64,000 nucleotides of DNA from Nocardiopsis algeriensis (GCF_014203695.1 NZ_JACHJO010000008.1:124001-188000), one strand, 5' to 3'. Positions 26,797-36,100 are shown, counted from the stretch's first letter. Program-made: numbers and translations. Notes: generated by a model not told the origin, from the sequence alone.

Positions 26797-27153
26797 TCAG
26801 TCGTCGGGGTCGATCCTGCGGTCGAGTCCCCGGAGGAACTCGGGATCGTCGTCCGGGCCCAAGGGGTGCGTGTTTCCCGAGGGGCCGGCGAAGTCTGACG
26901 GATCAAGGTCGTCGGCGGAGGACGCGGCCTGAGCAGGGGAGGGCGCGCCTCCCCGCACCGCGGATCCTGTGGCGGGACGGCCGAGGAAGAGCCACAGGAT
27001 CGAACCGACAGGCATGAACAGACCGATGACGACCAGCCAGAGAACCTTCGGCAGGTTCCGGACCTCCGAGCCCGGGGTGGTCAGCGCGTCGAAGAACGCG
27101 TACACCCAGAGAACGATCGACACCAGCGTGATCAGGCCACCAAGCCACACCAT
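26797..27153 (-). CDS. PLDc_N (phospholipase D-nuclease N-terminal) domain membrane protein
   Basis: This 118-residue protein has two membrane helices (about 2-22 and 38-60) joined by a loop with DALTTPGSEVRNLPKVLW, which is the PLDc_N domain signature, followed by GSILWLFLGRP. The C-terminal half is a hydrophilic Asp/Pro-rich tail. No phospholipase catalytic HKD motif exists; the domain alone is a small membrane protein of unknown function, widespread in actinobacteria. TAGGCT lies 6 nt before the ATG. Confidence 0.85.
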   Translation of the reverse strand: MVWLGGLITLVSIVLWVYAFFDALTTPGSEVRNLPKVLWLVVIGLFMPVGSILWLFLGRPATGSAVRGGAPSPAQAASSADDLDPSDFAGPSGNTHPLGPDDDPEFLRGLDRRIDPDD

Positions 27154-27159
27154 GTTTCC

Positions 27160-27165
27160 AGCCTA
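27160..27165 (-). promoter_or_regulatory. -10 box of the PLDc_N gene
   Basis: On the minus strand TAGGCT lies 6 nt before ATG 27153, suggesting a leaderless mRNA. Confidence 0.45.
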
Positions 27166-27282
27166 CTCTCGCTGTCCACTCCTCACAGCGGGACGCCGGT
27201 GACGGACGCGCACCGGCCGGGGAGAAGGTGCGGTTCCTGGGACACGGAGTCCGCAACGTCTCGGGAGATCGCGTCCGGTCCT

Positions 27283-27477
27283 TCAGGTGGTGCTCTCGCT
27301 CGGTTCCCCGAGCAGGAGGGCACGGACCTCGGACTCCCGGAAGCGGCGGTGGCCGCCCGGGGTCCGAATGCTGCTGATCCGCCCGGAGGCGGCCCAGCGC
27401 GTGACGGTCTTGGGATCAACCCGGAAGAGTGAAGCCACTTCCCCGGGGGTCAACAGGCGTTCGCTTGCTCGTTCCAC
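27283..27477 (-). CDS. bldC: Developmental regulator BldC
   Basis: This protein of about 64 residues is BldC, a MerR-like winged helix that binds direct repeats cooperatively and times sporulation genes in Streptomyces. The core LLTPGEVASLFRVDPKTVTRW with SIRTPGGHRRFRESEVRALL is nearly the same as Streptomyces BldC. GTG 27477 is chosen because GGGGG lies about 9 nt upstream; GTG 27483 would give a spacing of 3 nt and add two residues. It stands alone on the minus strand with a long upstream region. Confidence 0.93.
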   Translation of the reverse strand: MERASERLLTPGEVASLFRVDPKTVTRWAASGRISSIRTPGGHRRFRESEVRALLLGEPSESTT

Positions 27478-27483
27478 CTTCAC

Positions 27484-27902
27484 ATTCCCCCAATCGCGCC
27501 CGCCTTGGCTCTGGGGGCGGCGGGCGTTTGATCCCCTAGTGTGCATGAGTTGGACCGTTTCCTCCCTAGTTTTCGGAGAAATTGCGGTACTGGGGGGAGG
27601 AGTACGCGATATGTGACCGTAACGTGATGTTCGGGTGCGGCTGTCGGGATTGGAAACATCCGACGTCTATCCCTGTCGCCGCCTATCGCGCTCCGGGCGT
27701 CCCCGTGGGGGAACACGACCCGCCCCTGTGCGCGTCCTCGAAATCCCACCCTTAACCTGGAGGGTAGGAGCACGCGGTCGCGCTCGCCCGACCTGGTCGG
27801 AAGCCGAAACACGCCGGAACCGCGATGCGGTTCGGCCGTCTCGTCTGCTGTGGGCGCAACGACCAATCTAGTGCAGGTAAACGTCTGTTGTGAGGCTTTT
27901 TG
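27484..27902. other. Divergent intergenic region between bldC and the DUF4229 gene
   Basis: About 420 bases that should hold the bldC promoter on one strand and the DUF4229 promoter on the other. I see a moderately AT-rich stretch (27550-27660) but no promoter hexamers, repeats or reading frame that I can support. Confidence 0.45.
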
Positions 27903-28229
27903 ATGCGTAGCTGGCTGTCCTATACCGCCGCCCGGGTGGGACTGTTCCTGGCCGCGTTCGGCGTGGTGTACCTCTTCGGCGCCCGTTCGTGGATGGCGCT
28001 GATCCTCGCGTGGGTCATCAGCGGCCTGGCCTCCTATGTCCTGCTCTCCCCACTCAGGGACCGCATGTCGGCCTCCGTGTCCGCGGGGATCGAGGCCCGC
28101 CGGGGCGGTCTGCTGGGCGACCGCCTGTCCGAGGGCGCCTCCCGGGAGGACCACCTCCAGGAGGACGGCACGGAGACCTCGGGCGCGGATCCCGAGGCCT
28201 CCGCCGGACCGGCGGCCAAGGACGCCTGA
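27903..28229 (+). CDS. DUF4229 membrane protein
   Basis: This 108-residue protein has two membrane helices (about 9-27 and 31-50; YTAARVGLFLAAFGVVYLFG and WMALILAWVISGLASYVLL) followed by SPLRDRMSASVSAGIEAR, the conserved end of the DUF4229 domain, and a hydrophilic acidic tail. The family occurs next to menaquinone and complex I genes in actinomycetes, as here, but its role is unknown. ATG 27903 gives the usual N-terminus (MRSWLSYTAARVG). Confidence 0.85.
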   Translation: MRSWLSYTAARVGLFLAAFGVVYLFGARSWMALILAWVISGLASYVLLSPLRDRMSASVSAGIEARRGGLLGDRLSEGASREDHLQEDGTETSGADPEASAGPAAKDA

Positions 28230-28263
28230 GCCCGCACGCGGGCCGCGGCGCCACCGGGCCCGC

Positions 28264-29529
28264 TCAGGCGAGCGGGAACATGCCCAGGCGCGCGTGGTAC
28301 TCGCCCGCGAGGCGCTCGGTGTCGCTGCCGACGTACAGGCCGTCGGAGGTGGCGTACAGGGCCTCCGCCCCGTGGCCCCGCGTACGGCCGGGGTTCCACG
28401 GCAGGGCCCGCCCGGTCCGGGGGTCGACCGCCGCGATGCCCTCGCGGCCGACCGAGCCCGGTCCGGCGTCGAGTCGCCCCTTCTCGTTGTCCATCCAGCG
28501 CTGGTGCCCGCCCACGTACACCGCGCCGGAGGTGACCTCCACCGAGTAGAGGGAGTCGCCCCCGGTCAGGTTGCTCCAGGTGGGGTCCAGGTTCGCGGTG
28601 TCGTCGCTCTCGAAGCGCGCCACCGACTTGCACAGCCCCGGCTTGACCTCGGGCCCGCCCGCGGTGACCACCGCGAACCAGGATCCGTCGGGAGCGAAGT
28701 CCATCTGCCGCATGTAGGTGTGCAGGCCCGTGTAGTCGCAGTCGGCCTCGTAGGCCGTCGTCGACCACCGGGTGGGTGCGCCGGAACCGGTGTCGATCAC
28801 GGCGATCTGGTGACGTGCCAGCCCGTTCACCCTCGTGAAGGTCCCGTTGATCGCCAGCCGGCCGCCGTCCGGGCTCAGGGCCAGCTCCTGCACCCGCAGC
28901 GAGCCCCTGCGCGGCTCGGAGATCCGGGGGGTGAAGCCGGGGTCGACCGCGCCCGTGCCCGGGTCGAGGCGGGCGAGACCGGTCCGTTCGGTGCCGCTGA
29001 TCCCGGTGAAGCTTCCGCCGACGTAGAGGCTGCTCCCGTCGGTGGCCAGGCGGTTGGTGTAACCGGAGTCCAGCGCGGCCCGGAACCGGGCGTCGCGCGC
29101 GCCGTCGGAGAGGCGCAGGCGCGCCAGCCCGCGCGCGGCCGCGCCGTCGACGGACCGGAAGCGGCCGCCGATGACCACCGTGCCGTCCGGGCCCGGGACG
29201 ACGGACAGGACCGGACCGTCCACGTCGGGGGTGAAACCGCGCAGGATCCGGCCGGTGCCGTGCTCGAAGGCGAAGACGTTCCGCACGTCGAGGGTGCGCC
29301 CCCCGTCGGCCTCCGACACCCGGCCGAAGTCGCCCGCCACGACGACGGTGTCGCCGACGCGCACGATGTCCTTCACCGCCCCGTCGAGGACGTGGGGGGT
29401 CCAGCGGACGGGGCGTTCGCCGACCACGGAGTCGTGGTCGGCGGCGTGCGCGGGGACCGCCGCGGCGGAGTGGGGGAGGAGGAGTGCCGCGCCCAGAGCG
29501 AGCGCGGTGAAGGGAAGACGGGGCTGCAC
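28264..29529 (-). CDS. Secreted propeller-like repeat protein
   Basis: This 421-residue protein has a signal peptide ending AAAVPAHA (about residue 29) and then six or seven repeats of about 45-55 residues with the pattern G-hydrophobic-VxxVGDTVVVAGDF or TDGSSLYVGGSFTGISG followed by LARLDPGTGAVDPGFTP. This is the delta-60/kelch-like pattern typical of secreted beta-propellers that carry no catalytic residues. Two Cys pairs are present. The GTG has AAAGG 8 nt upstream. It is unrelated in sequence to the respiratory genes on either side and is divergent from menG. Function and ligand are unknown. Confidence 0.7.
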   Translation of the reverse strand: MQPRLPFTALALGAALLLPHSAAAVPAHAADHDSVVGERPVRWTPHVLDGAVKDIVRVGDTVVVAGDFGRVSEADGGRTLDVRNVFAFEHGTGRILRGFTPDVDGPVLSVVPGPDGTVVIGGRFRSVDGAAARGLARLRLSDGARDARFRAALDSGYTNRLATDGSSLYVGGSFTGISGTERTGLARLDPGTGAVDPGFTPRISEPRRGSLRVQELALSPDGGRLAINGTFTRVNGLARHQIAVIDTGSGAPTRWSTTAYEADCDYTGLHTYMRQMDFAPDGSWFAVVTAGGPEVKPGLCKSVARFESDDTANLDPTWSNLTGGDSLYSVEVTSGAVYVGGHQRWMDNEKGRLDAGPGSVGREGIAAVDPRTGRALPWNPGRTRGHGAEALYATSDGLYVGSDTERLAGEYHARLGMFPLA

Positions 29530-29571
29530 AGCAGGAACCTTTCAGGTGCGGGACGAGGATGCCGGTGCCAT

Positions 29572-29601
29572 CTCTTTGAGTGACATAGGAACTACAAAGA
29601 G
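29572..29601. promoter_or_regulatory. Inverted repeat in the divergent promoter region
   Basis: CTCTTTG (29572-29578) and CAAAGAG (29595-29601) flank a 16-nt spacer in the 135-nt region shared by menG and the propeller gene. It may be an operator. Confidence 0.3.
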
Positions 29602-29651
29602 TAGCCAAAGGGGGTGGTCAGGCCCAGGTGCGCCGATCTGTCCGCCGGTCG

Positions 29652-29657
29652 TAGTCT
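29652..29657 (+). promoter_or_regulatory. -10 box of menG
   Basis: TAGTCT lies 7 nt before ATG 29665 with no ribosome binding site. Confidence 0.5.
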
Positions 29658-29664
29658 TGGGGGC

Positions 29665-30369
29665 ATGACCCGCGCCAAGCTCGACAAGAAGCCCCAGGAC
29701 GTCGCAGCGATGTTCGACGGCATCGCCGACCGCTACGACCTCGTCAACGACGTCATCTCCCTCGGCCAGGACCGCGCCTGGCGCAAGGCCGCCGTCCGCG
29801 CCGTCGACGCCCACAGCGGTGAACTGGTCCTGGACCTCGCCGCGGGTACCGGAACCTCCTCCGAGGCCTACGTCGGCAAGGGCGCGCGGGTGATCGCCTG
29901 CGACTTCTCGCTCGGCATGCTGCGCACCGGGGTGGAGCGCCGCGGCGGAGCCTCCACCGGCGGGGTGACCTTCGTCGCCGGGGACGCCCTCCACCTGCCC
30001 TTCGCCGACGAGACCTTCGACGCCGTCACCATCTCCTTCGGGCTGCGCAACGTCAGCGACGTGGACCAGGCGCTGAGTGAGCTGCTGCGGGTCACCAAGG
30101 CCGGTGGACGGCTGGTGATCTGCGAGTTCAGTCACATTCCGGTGGGGTTCGTCGACAAGCTCTACAGCACCTACCTCATGGGCGCGCTGCCCAAGATCGC
30201 GGGTGCGGTCTCCGGCCGCAGCGAGTCCTACGACTACCTCTCCGAGTCGATCATGGCCTGGCCCGATCAGCCTGAGCTGGCCCGACGCCTCCAGGGCGCC
30301 GGTTGGTCGCGGGTCGCCTGGCGCAACCTGTCGATGGGGATCGTGGCGTTGCACCGCGGTTACAAGTAA
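29665..30369 (+). CDS. menG: Demethylmenaquinone methyltransferase
   Basis: This 234-residue SAM-dependent methyltransferase of the UbiE/MenG family makes menaquinone from demethylmenaquinone. Signatures include [20 protein letters not shown] at the N-terminus, motif [12 protein letters not shown], and the UbiE block [17 protein letters not shown]. The C-terminal half reads [22 protein letters not shown]. Menaquinone is the only quinone in actinobacteria, which fits the MenG role. A 17-18 bp terminator follows, so it is transcribed apart from the nuo block. Confidence 0.95.
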   Translation: MTRAKLDKKPQDVAAMFDGIADRYDLVNDVISLGQDRAWRKAAVRAVDAHSGELVLDLAAGTGTSSEAYVGKGARVIACDFSLGMLRTGVERRGGASTGGVTFVAGDALHLPFADETFDAVTISFGLRNVSDVDQALSELLRVTKAGGRLVICEFSHIPVGFVDKLYSTYLMGALPKIAGAVSGRSESYDYLSESIMAWPDQPELARRLQGAGWSRVAWRNLSMGIVALHRGYK

Positions 30370-30412
30370 AAACAGACATAGTGCCCAAATAACCCATTTT
30401 TTAACAAGTAGT

Positions 30413-30456
30413 ACAGAAGAAGCCCGAGGAGCTTATGTTCCTCGGGCTTCTTCTGT
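30413..30456 (+). terminator. Very strong hairpin terminator after menG
   Basis: An 18-bp perfect stem (30413-30430 with 30439-30456) with an 8-nt loop, in a locally AT-rich region. Confidence 0.9.
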
Positions 30457-30860
30457 GCCTGGTGAGGCGCTTGTGGTGCCTAAAACGGCAATGAGCTGCA
30501 TGTTTGTCAGCAAGTGAAGCCTTTGGTGGCTCTCTGTGCACTTATGGGGCAATTGGAGGGGGTCGTGGAGAAGTACCCCGGGGCTCGCCACCCGGCGCGG
30601 GAGGGTCTAGACTTCCAAAGCAAGCCTTGTGAAGTGGTTCACAAGGCCGCGAGGGATAGGACACAAGACCCTATGTCGGACATGACATAAGTCCCTAAGA
30701 GGACAAGGAGTCCGTCGGGACCGCCGATGCGGAGGGTGCGCACCTGCGGGCCGACCGGACCGGAACACCGGACACACCCCACACCAGGACATCCCCGTGA
30801 GCGGGTCGACCCCGCACAGGCCCGCCACGGTGCACCGCGCGAGCAGTCGAGGACCCCACC
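30457..30860. other. Upstream region of the quinone reductase-nuo block
   Basis: About 400 bases with no gene. It includes the Rex palindrome (30625-30646), TAGACT at 30608-30613 as a possible -10 box just before it, and a small inverted repeat TATGTC/GACATA at 30672-30689. The leader is about 220 nt long if transcription begins near the Rex site. Confidence 0.5.
30625..30646. promoter_or_regulatory. Rex operator
   Basis: The sequence TTGTGAA-GTGG-TTCACAA (30627-30644), extended by one C/G pair on each side, is a perfect palindrome and fits the redox repressor Rex consensus TTGTGAAnnnnTTCACAA. In Streptomyces Rex releases such sites when NADH/NAD+ rises and controls nuo, cyd and ndh. Here it precedes the quinone reductase gene and nuoA-N. 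Confidence 0.85.
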
Positions 30861-32171
30861 GTGAGCGAGACAGCCACCTCCTCTCCCAGACCCAGAGGCC
30901 GGGACCGGGCCGAGTACGACGCCGACGTCATCGTCGTGGGCGCCGGACCCTCGGGATCCACCACCGCCTACTACCTGGCCCAGTCCGGCCTGGACGTCCT
31001 GCTCCTCGAGAAGACGGCCTTCCCGAGGGAGAAGGTCTGCGGTGACGGCCTCACCCCCAGGGCCGTCAAGCAGCTCAGCGCCATGGGAATCACCTTCGAG
31101 GACGAGGGCTGGATCAAGAACCACGGCCTGCGCATCATCGGCGCGGGCGCCCGCCTCGAACTCCCCTGGCCCGAGCTCGGCTCCTACCCCGGGTTCGGCC
31201 TGGTCCGCACCCGCTACGACTTCGACCAGATCCTGGCCGAACGGGCCGTGGGCGCCGGGGCCAAGCTCCTGGAGCGCACCACCGTCACCGGCCCCCTCAT
31301 GGACGAGCGCAGCAACCGCATCGTCGGGGTCCACGCACGCAACGCCGACCGCGAGCCCGTCACCTTCCGCGCCCCGCTGGTCGTGGCCGCCGACGGCAAC
31401 TCCTCCCGCCTGTCCGTCGCCATGGGCATCCGCAAACGCGACGACCGCCCCATGGGCGTGGCCGTGCGCACCTACTTCACGAGCCCCCGCCACGACGACG
31501 ACTACCTGGAGTCGTGGTTGGAGCTGTGGGACCGCAGCGGCGGCAAGGACGTCCTCCTGCCCGGCTACGGCTGGGTCTTCGGTGTCGGCGACGGGACCAG
31601 CAACGTCGGGCTGGGCATCCTCAACTCCACCGCCTCCTTCCAGGACGTCGACTACCGCAAGCTGCTGCGGCGCTGGACCGATTCCATGCCCGAGGAGTGG
31701 GGCTTCACCGAGGAGAACCGGACCACGCCCATCCGCGGCGCGGCCCTGCCCATGGGCTTCAACCGGGTGCCGCACTACTCGCGGGGGCTCCTGCTCGTCG
31801 GCGACGCCGGGGGCATGGTCAACCCCTTCAACGGCGAGGGCATCGCCTACGCGATGGAGGCCGGCGCCATCGCCGCCGACGTGATCGTGCAGGCGCACGG
31901 GCGCTCCACCCAGCAGGAACGCGAGCGCGCACTCCTGCGCTACCCGCAGACCCTCTCCGACACCTACGGCGGCTACTACACGCTCGGCCGCTACTTCGTG
32001 AAGGTCCTCGGCCAACCCGAGTTCATGAAGTACGCGACCAAGTACGGCCTGCGCCGGCAGACCCTCATGAAGTTCGTGCTGAAGATGATGGCCAACCTCA
32101 CCGAGCCCACGCAGGGCGACGCGATGGACCGCGTCATCAACGGCCTGAGCAGGATCGCGCCGGCCGCCTGA
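30861..32171 (+). CDS. Geranylgeranyl reductase-family FAD enzyme, probable menaquinone side-chain reductase
   Basis: This 436-residue FAD-dependent oxidoreductase has the dinucleotide-binding motif VIVVGAGPSGSTTAYYLAQ near residue 25, then LLLEKTAFPREKVCGDGLTP, the family's PxxKxCGxGL signature, and a second FAD motif LLLVGDAGGMVNPFNGEGI around 310. It is most similar in pattern to mycobacterial MenJ (Rv0561c), which saturates one isoprene unit of menaquinone. Position next to nuo and menG supports that role, but archaeal-type lipid reduction cannot be excluded. GTG start at 30861. It is the first gene after the Rex operator and may be co-transcribed with nuoA 138 nt downstream. Confidence 0.85.
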   Translation: MSETATSSPRPRGRDRAEYDADVIVVGAGPSGSTTAYYLAQSGLDVLLLEKTAFPREKVCGDGLTPRAVKQLSAMGITFEDEGWIKNHGLRIIGAGARLELPWPELGSYPGFGLVRTRYDFDQILAERAVGAGAKLLERTTVTGPLMDERSNRIVGVHARNADREPVTFRAPLVVAADGNSSRLSVAMGIRKRDDRPMGVAVRTYFTSPRHDDDYLESWLELWDRSGGKDVLLPGYGWVFGVGDGTSNVGLGILNSTASFQDVDYRKLLRRWTDSMPEEWGFTEENRTTPIRGAALPMGFNRVPHYSRGLLLVGDAGGMVNPFNGEGIAYAMEAGAIAADVIVQAHGRSTQQERERALLRYPQTLSDTYGGYYTLGRYFVKVLGQPEFMKYATKYGLRRQTLMKFVLKMMANLTEPTQGDAMDRVINGLSRIAPAA

Positions 32172-32238
32172 CGAGCCAGCCGGGCGGCCGCGCCCGGCGA
32201 AACGACAACGACGGGACGAGCCAGAGATGAGCCCGCAC

Positions 32239-32256
32239 AAGTGAAAGCAATCACAA
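32239..32256. promoter_or_regulatory. Weak Rex-like site before nuoA
   Basis: AAGTGAA-AGCA-ATCACAA matches 11 of the 14 specified bases of the Rex consensus and lies about 54 nt before nuoA. It may be a second, weaker Rex site. Confidence 0.3.
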
Positions 32257-32309
32257 GCTCGCCGCGACCCGCGGTCGCAGGCGCCGACCAGCCGGAAGGA
32301 GGGTGACCG

Positions 32310-32669
32310 GTGGAGCTCTACACACCGATATTCGTGCTCGGCGGCATCGGCGCCGCGTTCGTCGCGGTGTCCTTGGTCGTCGGTGCGCTCCTCGGACCCA
32401 AGCGCTACAACCGCGCCAAGATGCAGGCCTACGAGTGCGGCATCGAACCCACCCCGCAGCCCGCGGGCGGCGGCCGCTTCACCGTCAAGTACTACATGAC
32501 GGCCATGATGTTCATCGTCTTCGACATCGAGATCATCTTCCTCATCCCCTGGGCGGTCCACTTCGACGCCCTCGGCTGGTTCGGCCTGATCGCGATCGTC
32601 CTCTTCCTGGTGAACGTCTCCATCGCCTACGCCTACGAATGGCGCCGCGGAGGCCTCGAATGGGACTGA
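32310..32669 (+). CDS. nuoA: NADH-quinone oxidoreductase subunit A
   Basis: This 119-residue membrane subunit of complex I has three helices and the conserved YECGIEP loop between helices 1 and 2, with [23 protein letters not shown] as helix 2. The FDxE motif lies in the quinone/E-channel region. GGAAGGAGGG precedes the GTG by 6-7 nt. It opens the 15.9-kb nuo operon, transcribed rightwards. Confidence 0.97.
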   Translation: MELYTPIFVLGGIGAAFVAVSLVVGALLGPKRYNRAKMQAYECGIEPTPQPAGGGRFTVKYYMTAMMFIVFDIEIIFLIPWAVHFDALGWFGLIAIVLFLVNVSIAYAYEWRRGGLEWD

Positions 32670-32730
32670 TCCCCGCTGCCCCCGCACGCACGAGAAGCCC
32701 GCAGTCCAGCGCCGAGGAGGACCGAAGCTG

Positions 32731-33276
32731 ATGGGACTCGAGGAGAAACTGCCCAGCGGCATCCTGCTCACCACGGTCGAGCAGATCGTCGGCCTCGCAC
32801 GCAAGACGTCGATGTGGCCCGCCACGTTCGGCCTCGCCTGCTGCGCCATCGAGATGATGTCCGCCGGCGGACCCCACTACGACCTCGCCCGGTTCGGCAT
32901 GGAGAAGTTCGGCGCCACACCGAGGCAGGCCGACCTCATGGTCGTGGCCGGGCGGGTGAGCCAGAAGATGGCCCCCGTCCTGCGCCAGATCTACGACCAG
33001 ATGCCCGAGCCCAAGTGGGTCATCGCCATGGGCGTGTGCGCCTCCAGCGGCGGCATGTTCAACAACTACGCGATCGTCCAGGGCGTGGACCACGTCGTTC
33101 CCGTGGACATGTACCTGCCCGGCTGCCCGCCCCGGCCCGAGATGTTCCTGGACGCCGTGCTCAAGCTGCACGACAAGGTGCAGAACACCAAGCTCGGCGC
33201 CCACCGGGAGCAGGAGATCACCGAGACCGAGGAGCGCATGCTCCGCCGGTCGCTTCCCCTGGTGAGCAAGGACTGA
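32731..33276 (+). CDS. nuoB: NADH-quinone oxidoreductase subunit B
   Basis: This 181-residue peripheral-arm subunit carries the terminal 4Fe-4S cluster N2. The adjacent Cys pair is in [11 protein letters not shown], with the third and fourth Cys in [13 protein letters not shown] and [13 protein letters not shown]. It docks at the membrane arm and passes electrons to the quinone. One base separates it from nuoC. Confidence 0.98.
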   Translation: MGLEEKLPSGILLTTVEQIVGLARKTSMWPATFGLACCAIEMMSAGGPHYDLARFGMEKFGATPRQADLMVVAGRVSQKMAPVLRQIYDQMPEPKWVIAMGVCASSGGMFNNYAIVQGVDHVVPVDMYLPGCPPRPEMFLDAVLKLHDKVQNTKLGAHREQEITETEERMLRRSLPLVSKD

Positions 33277-33277
33277 C

Positions 33278-34018
33278 ATGAGCACCGACAACGAACGCGA
33301 GCGCAACGAGGAGGCCGCCCGGCTTCCCGACCAGCTGGGCCGCGAGCGCCTGGCCGCCCCGGTCCGGCGCACCGGCATGTTCGGCACGTCCACGACGGGG
33401 GACACCTCCGGGTTCGGCCGCCTCAGGGTGCGGGGGAGCGCTCCCGTCTCCGCCGAGCGGCCCTACACCGACCCCGACGACCCGCGCACGGCCGACTTCG
33501 ACCGGGTGGCCGACGACCTGGAGGCCGCCCTCGGCGAGAACGCCGGTGCGGTGGAGCGGGTCGAGGTCGCCCGCGGCGAGATCACCTTCCACGTGCGCCG
33601 CGAGTCCCTGCCCCGGCTCGCCCGCCTGCTCAGGGACGAGCCCTCGCTGCGCTACGAGCTGTGCCTGGGGGTGACCGGGGTCCACTTCCCGGAGGACACG
33701 GACCGCGAGCTCCACGCCGTCTACCACTTCAGGTCGATCACCCACAACAGCGAGATCCGGGTGTCCACCACCTGCCCCGACTCCGACCCGCACATCCCCT
33801 CGATCGTGTCGGTCTACCCGACCAACGACTGGCACGAACGGGAGGCCTGGGACTTCTTCGGGATCGTCTTCGACGGCCACCCGGCGCTCACCCGGATCCA
33901 GATGCCCGACGACTGGCAGGGGCACCCCCAGCGCAAGGACTACCCGCTGGGCGGCATCCCCGTCGAGTACCGGGGCGCCACCGTGCCCCCGCCGGACGAG
34001 CGGAGGGCCTACAAGTGA
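33278..34018 (+). CDS. nuoC: NADH-quinone oxidoreductase subunit C
   Basis: This 246-residue subunit has the 30-kDa domain with [14 protein letters not shown], the motif [14 protein letters not shown], and the signature [17 protein letters not shown]. The ending [22 protein letters not shown] is typical of actinobacterial NuoC. The first 60 residues are hydrophilic and variable. It binds NuoD and the quinone site. Confidence 0.96.
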   Translation: MSTDNERERNEEAARLPDQLGRERLAAPVRRTGMFGTSTTGDTSGFGRLRVRGSAPVSAERPYTDPDDPRTADFDRVADDLEAALGENAGAVERVEVARGEITFHVRRESLPRLARLLRDEPSLRYELCLGVTGVHFPEDTDRELHAVYHFRSITHNSEIRVSTTCPDSDPHIPSIVSVYPTNDWHEREAWDFFGIVFDGHPALTRIQMPDDWQGHPQRKDYPLGGIPVEYRGATVPPPDERRAYK

Positions 34019-34058
34019 CCGCCCACAGCCACCACACAGCACGGAAGGGGGGCACGGC

Positions 34059-35354
34059 ATGACCGTCACCGAGGACTACATCGACGCCTCCGGCGGCGAC
34101 TGGGACGAGGTCATCGAGAAGGCGCAGGCCACGAGCGCCGAACGCCTCGTCGTCAACATGGGGCCCCAGCACCCGTCCACGCACGGCGTGCTCCGCCTCG
34201 TCCTCACCCTCGACGGGGAGACCTGCACCGAGGCCCGCGTCGGTATCGGCTACCTGCACACCGGTATCGAGAAGAACATGGAATTCCGGACGTGGACCCA
34301 GGGGACCACGTTCGTCACCCGCATGGACTACCTGACGCCGCTGTTCAACGAGGCGGCGTACTGCCTGGCGGTCGAGAAGCTGCTCGGCATCACCGACAGG
34401 ATTCCCGAGCGGGCCGACGTCATCCGCGTGATGATGATGGAGCTCAACCGGATGGCCTCGCACTTCGTGGCGATGGCGACGTTCGGCATGGAGCTCGGCG
34501 CGACCACGATCATGACCAACGGCTTCCGCGAGCGCGAGATGATCCTGGACATCTTCGAGCTCGTCACCGGCCTGCGGATGAACCACGCCTACATCCGCCC
34601 CGGCGGTGTGGCGCAGGACCTGCCGCCCGGCGCGGTCGGCAAGATCCAGGAGCTCCTCAAGGAGATGCCCGAGCGCATCAAGATCATGCGCAAGCTCCTC
34701 GACGAGAACCCGATCTACCTCGCCCGCACCAGGGACATCGCGCACCTCAACCTGCCCGGCTGCATGGCCCTCGGCGTCACCGGACCGCTCCTGCGGGCCT
34801 CCGGCCTGGCGTGGGACCTGCGCAAGGCCAAGCCCTACTGCGGCTACGAGAACTACGAGTTCGACGTCCCCGTCTCCGACGGCGGCGACGTGTACGCCCG
34901 CTACCGGGTGCGCATGGCCGAGCTGGAGGAGAGCCTCAAGATCGTCGAGCAGTGCCTGGACAAGCTCCGTCCCGGCCCGGTGATGATCGAGGACGCCAAG
35001 ATCGGGTGGCCCGCCAAGCTGGCCCTGGGCCCGGACGGGATGGGCAACTCGCCCGACCACATCGCACACATCATGAGCAGCTCCATGGAAGCGCTCATCC
35101 ACCACTTCAAGCTGGTCACCGAGGGCTTCCGGGTTCCCGCGGGCCAGGCCTACGCGGCCGTCGAGAGCGCCAAGGGCGAGCTCGGCTGCTACGCGGTCAG
35201 CGACGGGGGGACCCGCCCCCACCGCGTCCACTTCCGCGACCCGTCCTTCACACATCTGCAGGCCGTCGCCGCCATGTGCGAGGGCGGCACGGTGGCGGAC
35301 GTGATCGCGGCCGTGGCCAGTATCGACCCGGTGATGGGAGGCGTGGACCGGTGA
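34059..35354 (+). CDS. nuoD: NADH-quinone oxidoreductase subunit D
   Basis: This 431-residue 49-kDa subunit lines the quinone pocket. The conserved [14 protein letters not shown] (quinone-binding His) lies near residue 35; [12 protein letters not shown] and VQVAVEA-type ends ([25 protein letters not shown]) are present. It descends from NiFe hydrogenase large subunits but lacks their Cys ligands. Its stop overlaps the nuoE GTG by 4 nt. Confidence 0.98.
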   Translation: MTVTEDYIDASGGDWDEVIEKAQATSAERLVVNMGPQHPSTHGVLRLVLTLDGETCTEARVGIGYLHTGIEKNMEFRTWTQGTTFVTRMDYLTPLFNEAAYCLAVEKLLGITDRIPERADVIRVMMMELNRMASHFVAMATFGMELGATTIMTNGFREREMILDIFELVTGLRMNHAYIRPGGVAQDLPPGAVGKIQELLKEMPERIKIMRKLLDENPIYLARTRDIAHLNLPGCMALGVTGPLLRASGLAWDLRKAKPYCGYENYEFDVPVSDGGDVYARYRVRMAELEESLKIVEQCLDKLRPGPVMIEDAKIGWPAKLALGPDGMGNSPDHIAHIMSSSMEALIHHFKLVTEGFRVPAGQAYAAVESAKGELGCYAVSDGGTRPHRVHFRDPSFTHLQAVAAMCEGGTVADVIAAVASIDPVMGGVDR

Positions 35355-36100
35355 GCGGACACGAACACGACCACGACCACGGGACCGGCCAGGTCCCCGA
35401 GGGCGCCGACCACTTCCCGGCGGAGGTCACCGCGCGCCTGGAGCCCGACGCCAAGGAGATCATCGGCCGCTACCCGAAGCCGCGGTCGGCGCTGCTGCCG
35501 CTCCTGCACCTGGTGCAGTCCGAGGAAGGGTACGTCAGCCGGGCCGGGATGCGCTTCTGCGCCGACCAGCTCGGCATCACCCTCGCCGAGGTCAACGCGG
35601 TCGCCACCTTCTACACCATGTACCGGCGCCGCCCCGGCGGCGACTACCAGGTGGGGGTGTGCACCAACACCCTGTGCGCCGTGATGGGCGGGGACGAGAT
35701 CTTCGCGTCCCTCAAGGAGCACCTGGGCATCGGCAACAACGAGACGACCGAGGACGGCAAGGTCACGATCGAGCACGTCGAGTGCAACGCGGCCTGCGAC
35801 TTCGCGCCCGTCGTGATGGTCAACTGGGAGTTCTTCGACAACCAGACCCCCGAGTCCGTGCGCGAGCTCGTCGACGACCTGCGCCTCGGCAAGGACGTGG
35901 CGCCCACCCGCGGCCCCCTGAGCCTGTGCACCTGGAAGCAGGCCTCGCGCGTGCTGGCCGGCTTCGACGACGGACGCGCCGGCGAGGGCGTCCAGGCGGG
36001 CAAGCCCTCCCTGGCCGGACTGAACCTGGCCAAGGAGAAGAACTGGCGGGCCCCCGAGCCCGGGGACGTCCCCGCCGAGGTCGAGGAGGGCGAGAAATGA
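35351..36100 (+). CDS. nuoE: NADH-quinone oxidoreductase subunit E
   Basis: This 249-residue subunit has a thioredoxin-like 2Fe-2S ferredoxin domain. Cluster ligands are the Cys in VCTNTLC (spacing 4) and CNAAC (spacing 3). The N-terminal helical bundle includes [13 protein letters not shown]. About 75 residues after the domain are an actinobacterial extension rich in Lys/Ala, so the protein is longer than the 160-residue E. coli form. Coupled to nuoD (4-nt overlap) and nuoF (ATGA). Confidence 0.96.
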   Translation: MSGHEHDHDHGTGQVPEGADHFPAEVTARLEPDAKEIIGRYPKPRSALLPLLHLVQSEEGYVSRAGMRFCADQLGITLAEVNAVATFYTMYRRRPGGDYQVGVCTNTLCAVMGGDEIFASLKEHLGIGNNETTEDGKVTIEHVECNAACDFAPVVMVNWEFFDNQTPESVRELVDDLRLGKDVAPTRGPLSLCTWKQASRVLAGFDDGRAGEGVQAGKPSLAGLNLAKEKNWRAPEPGDVPAEVEEGEK

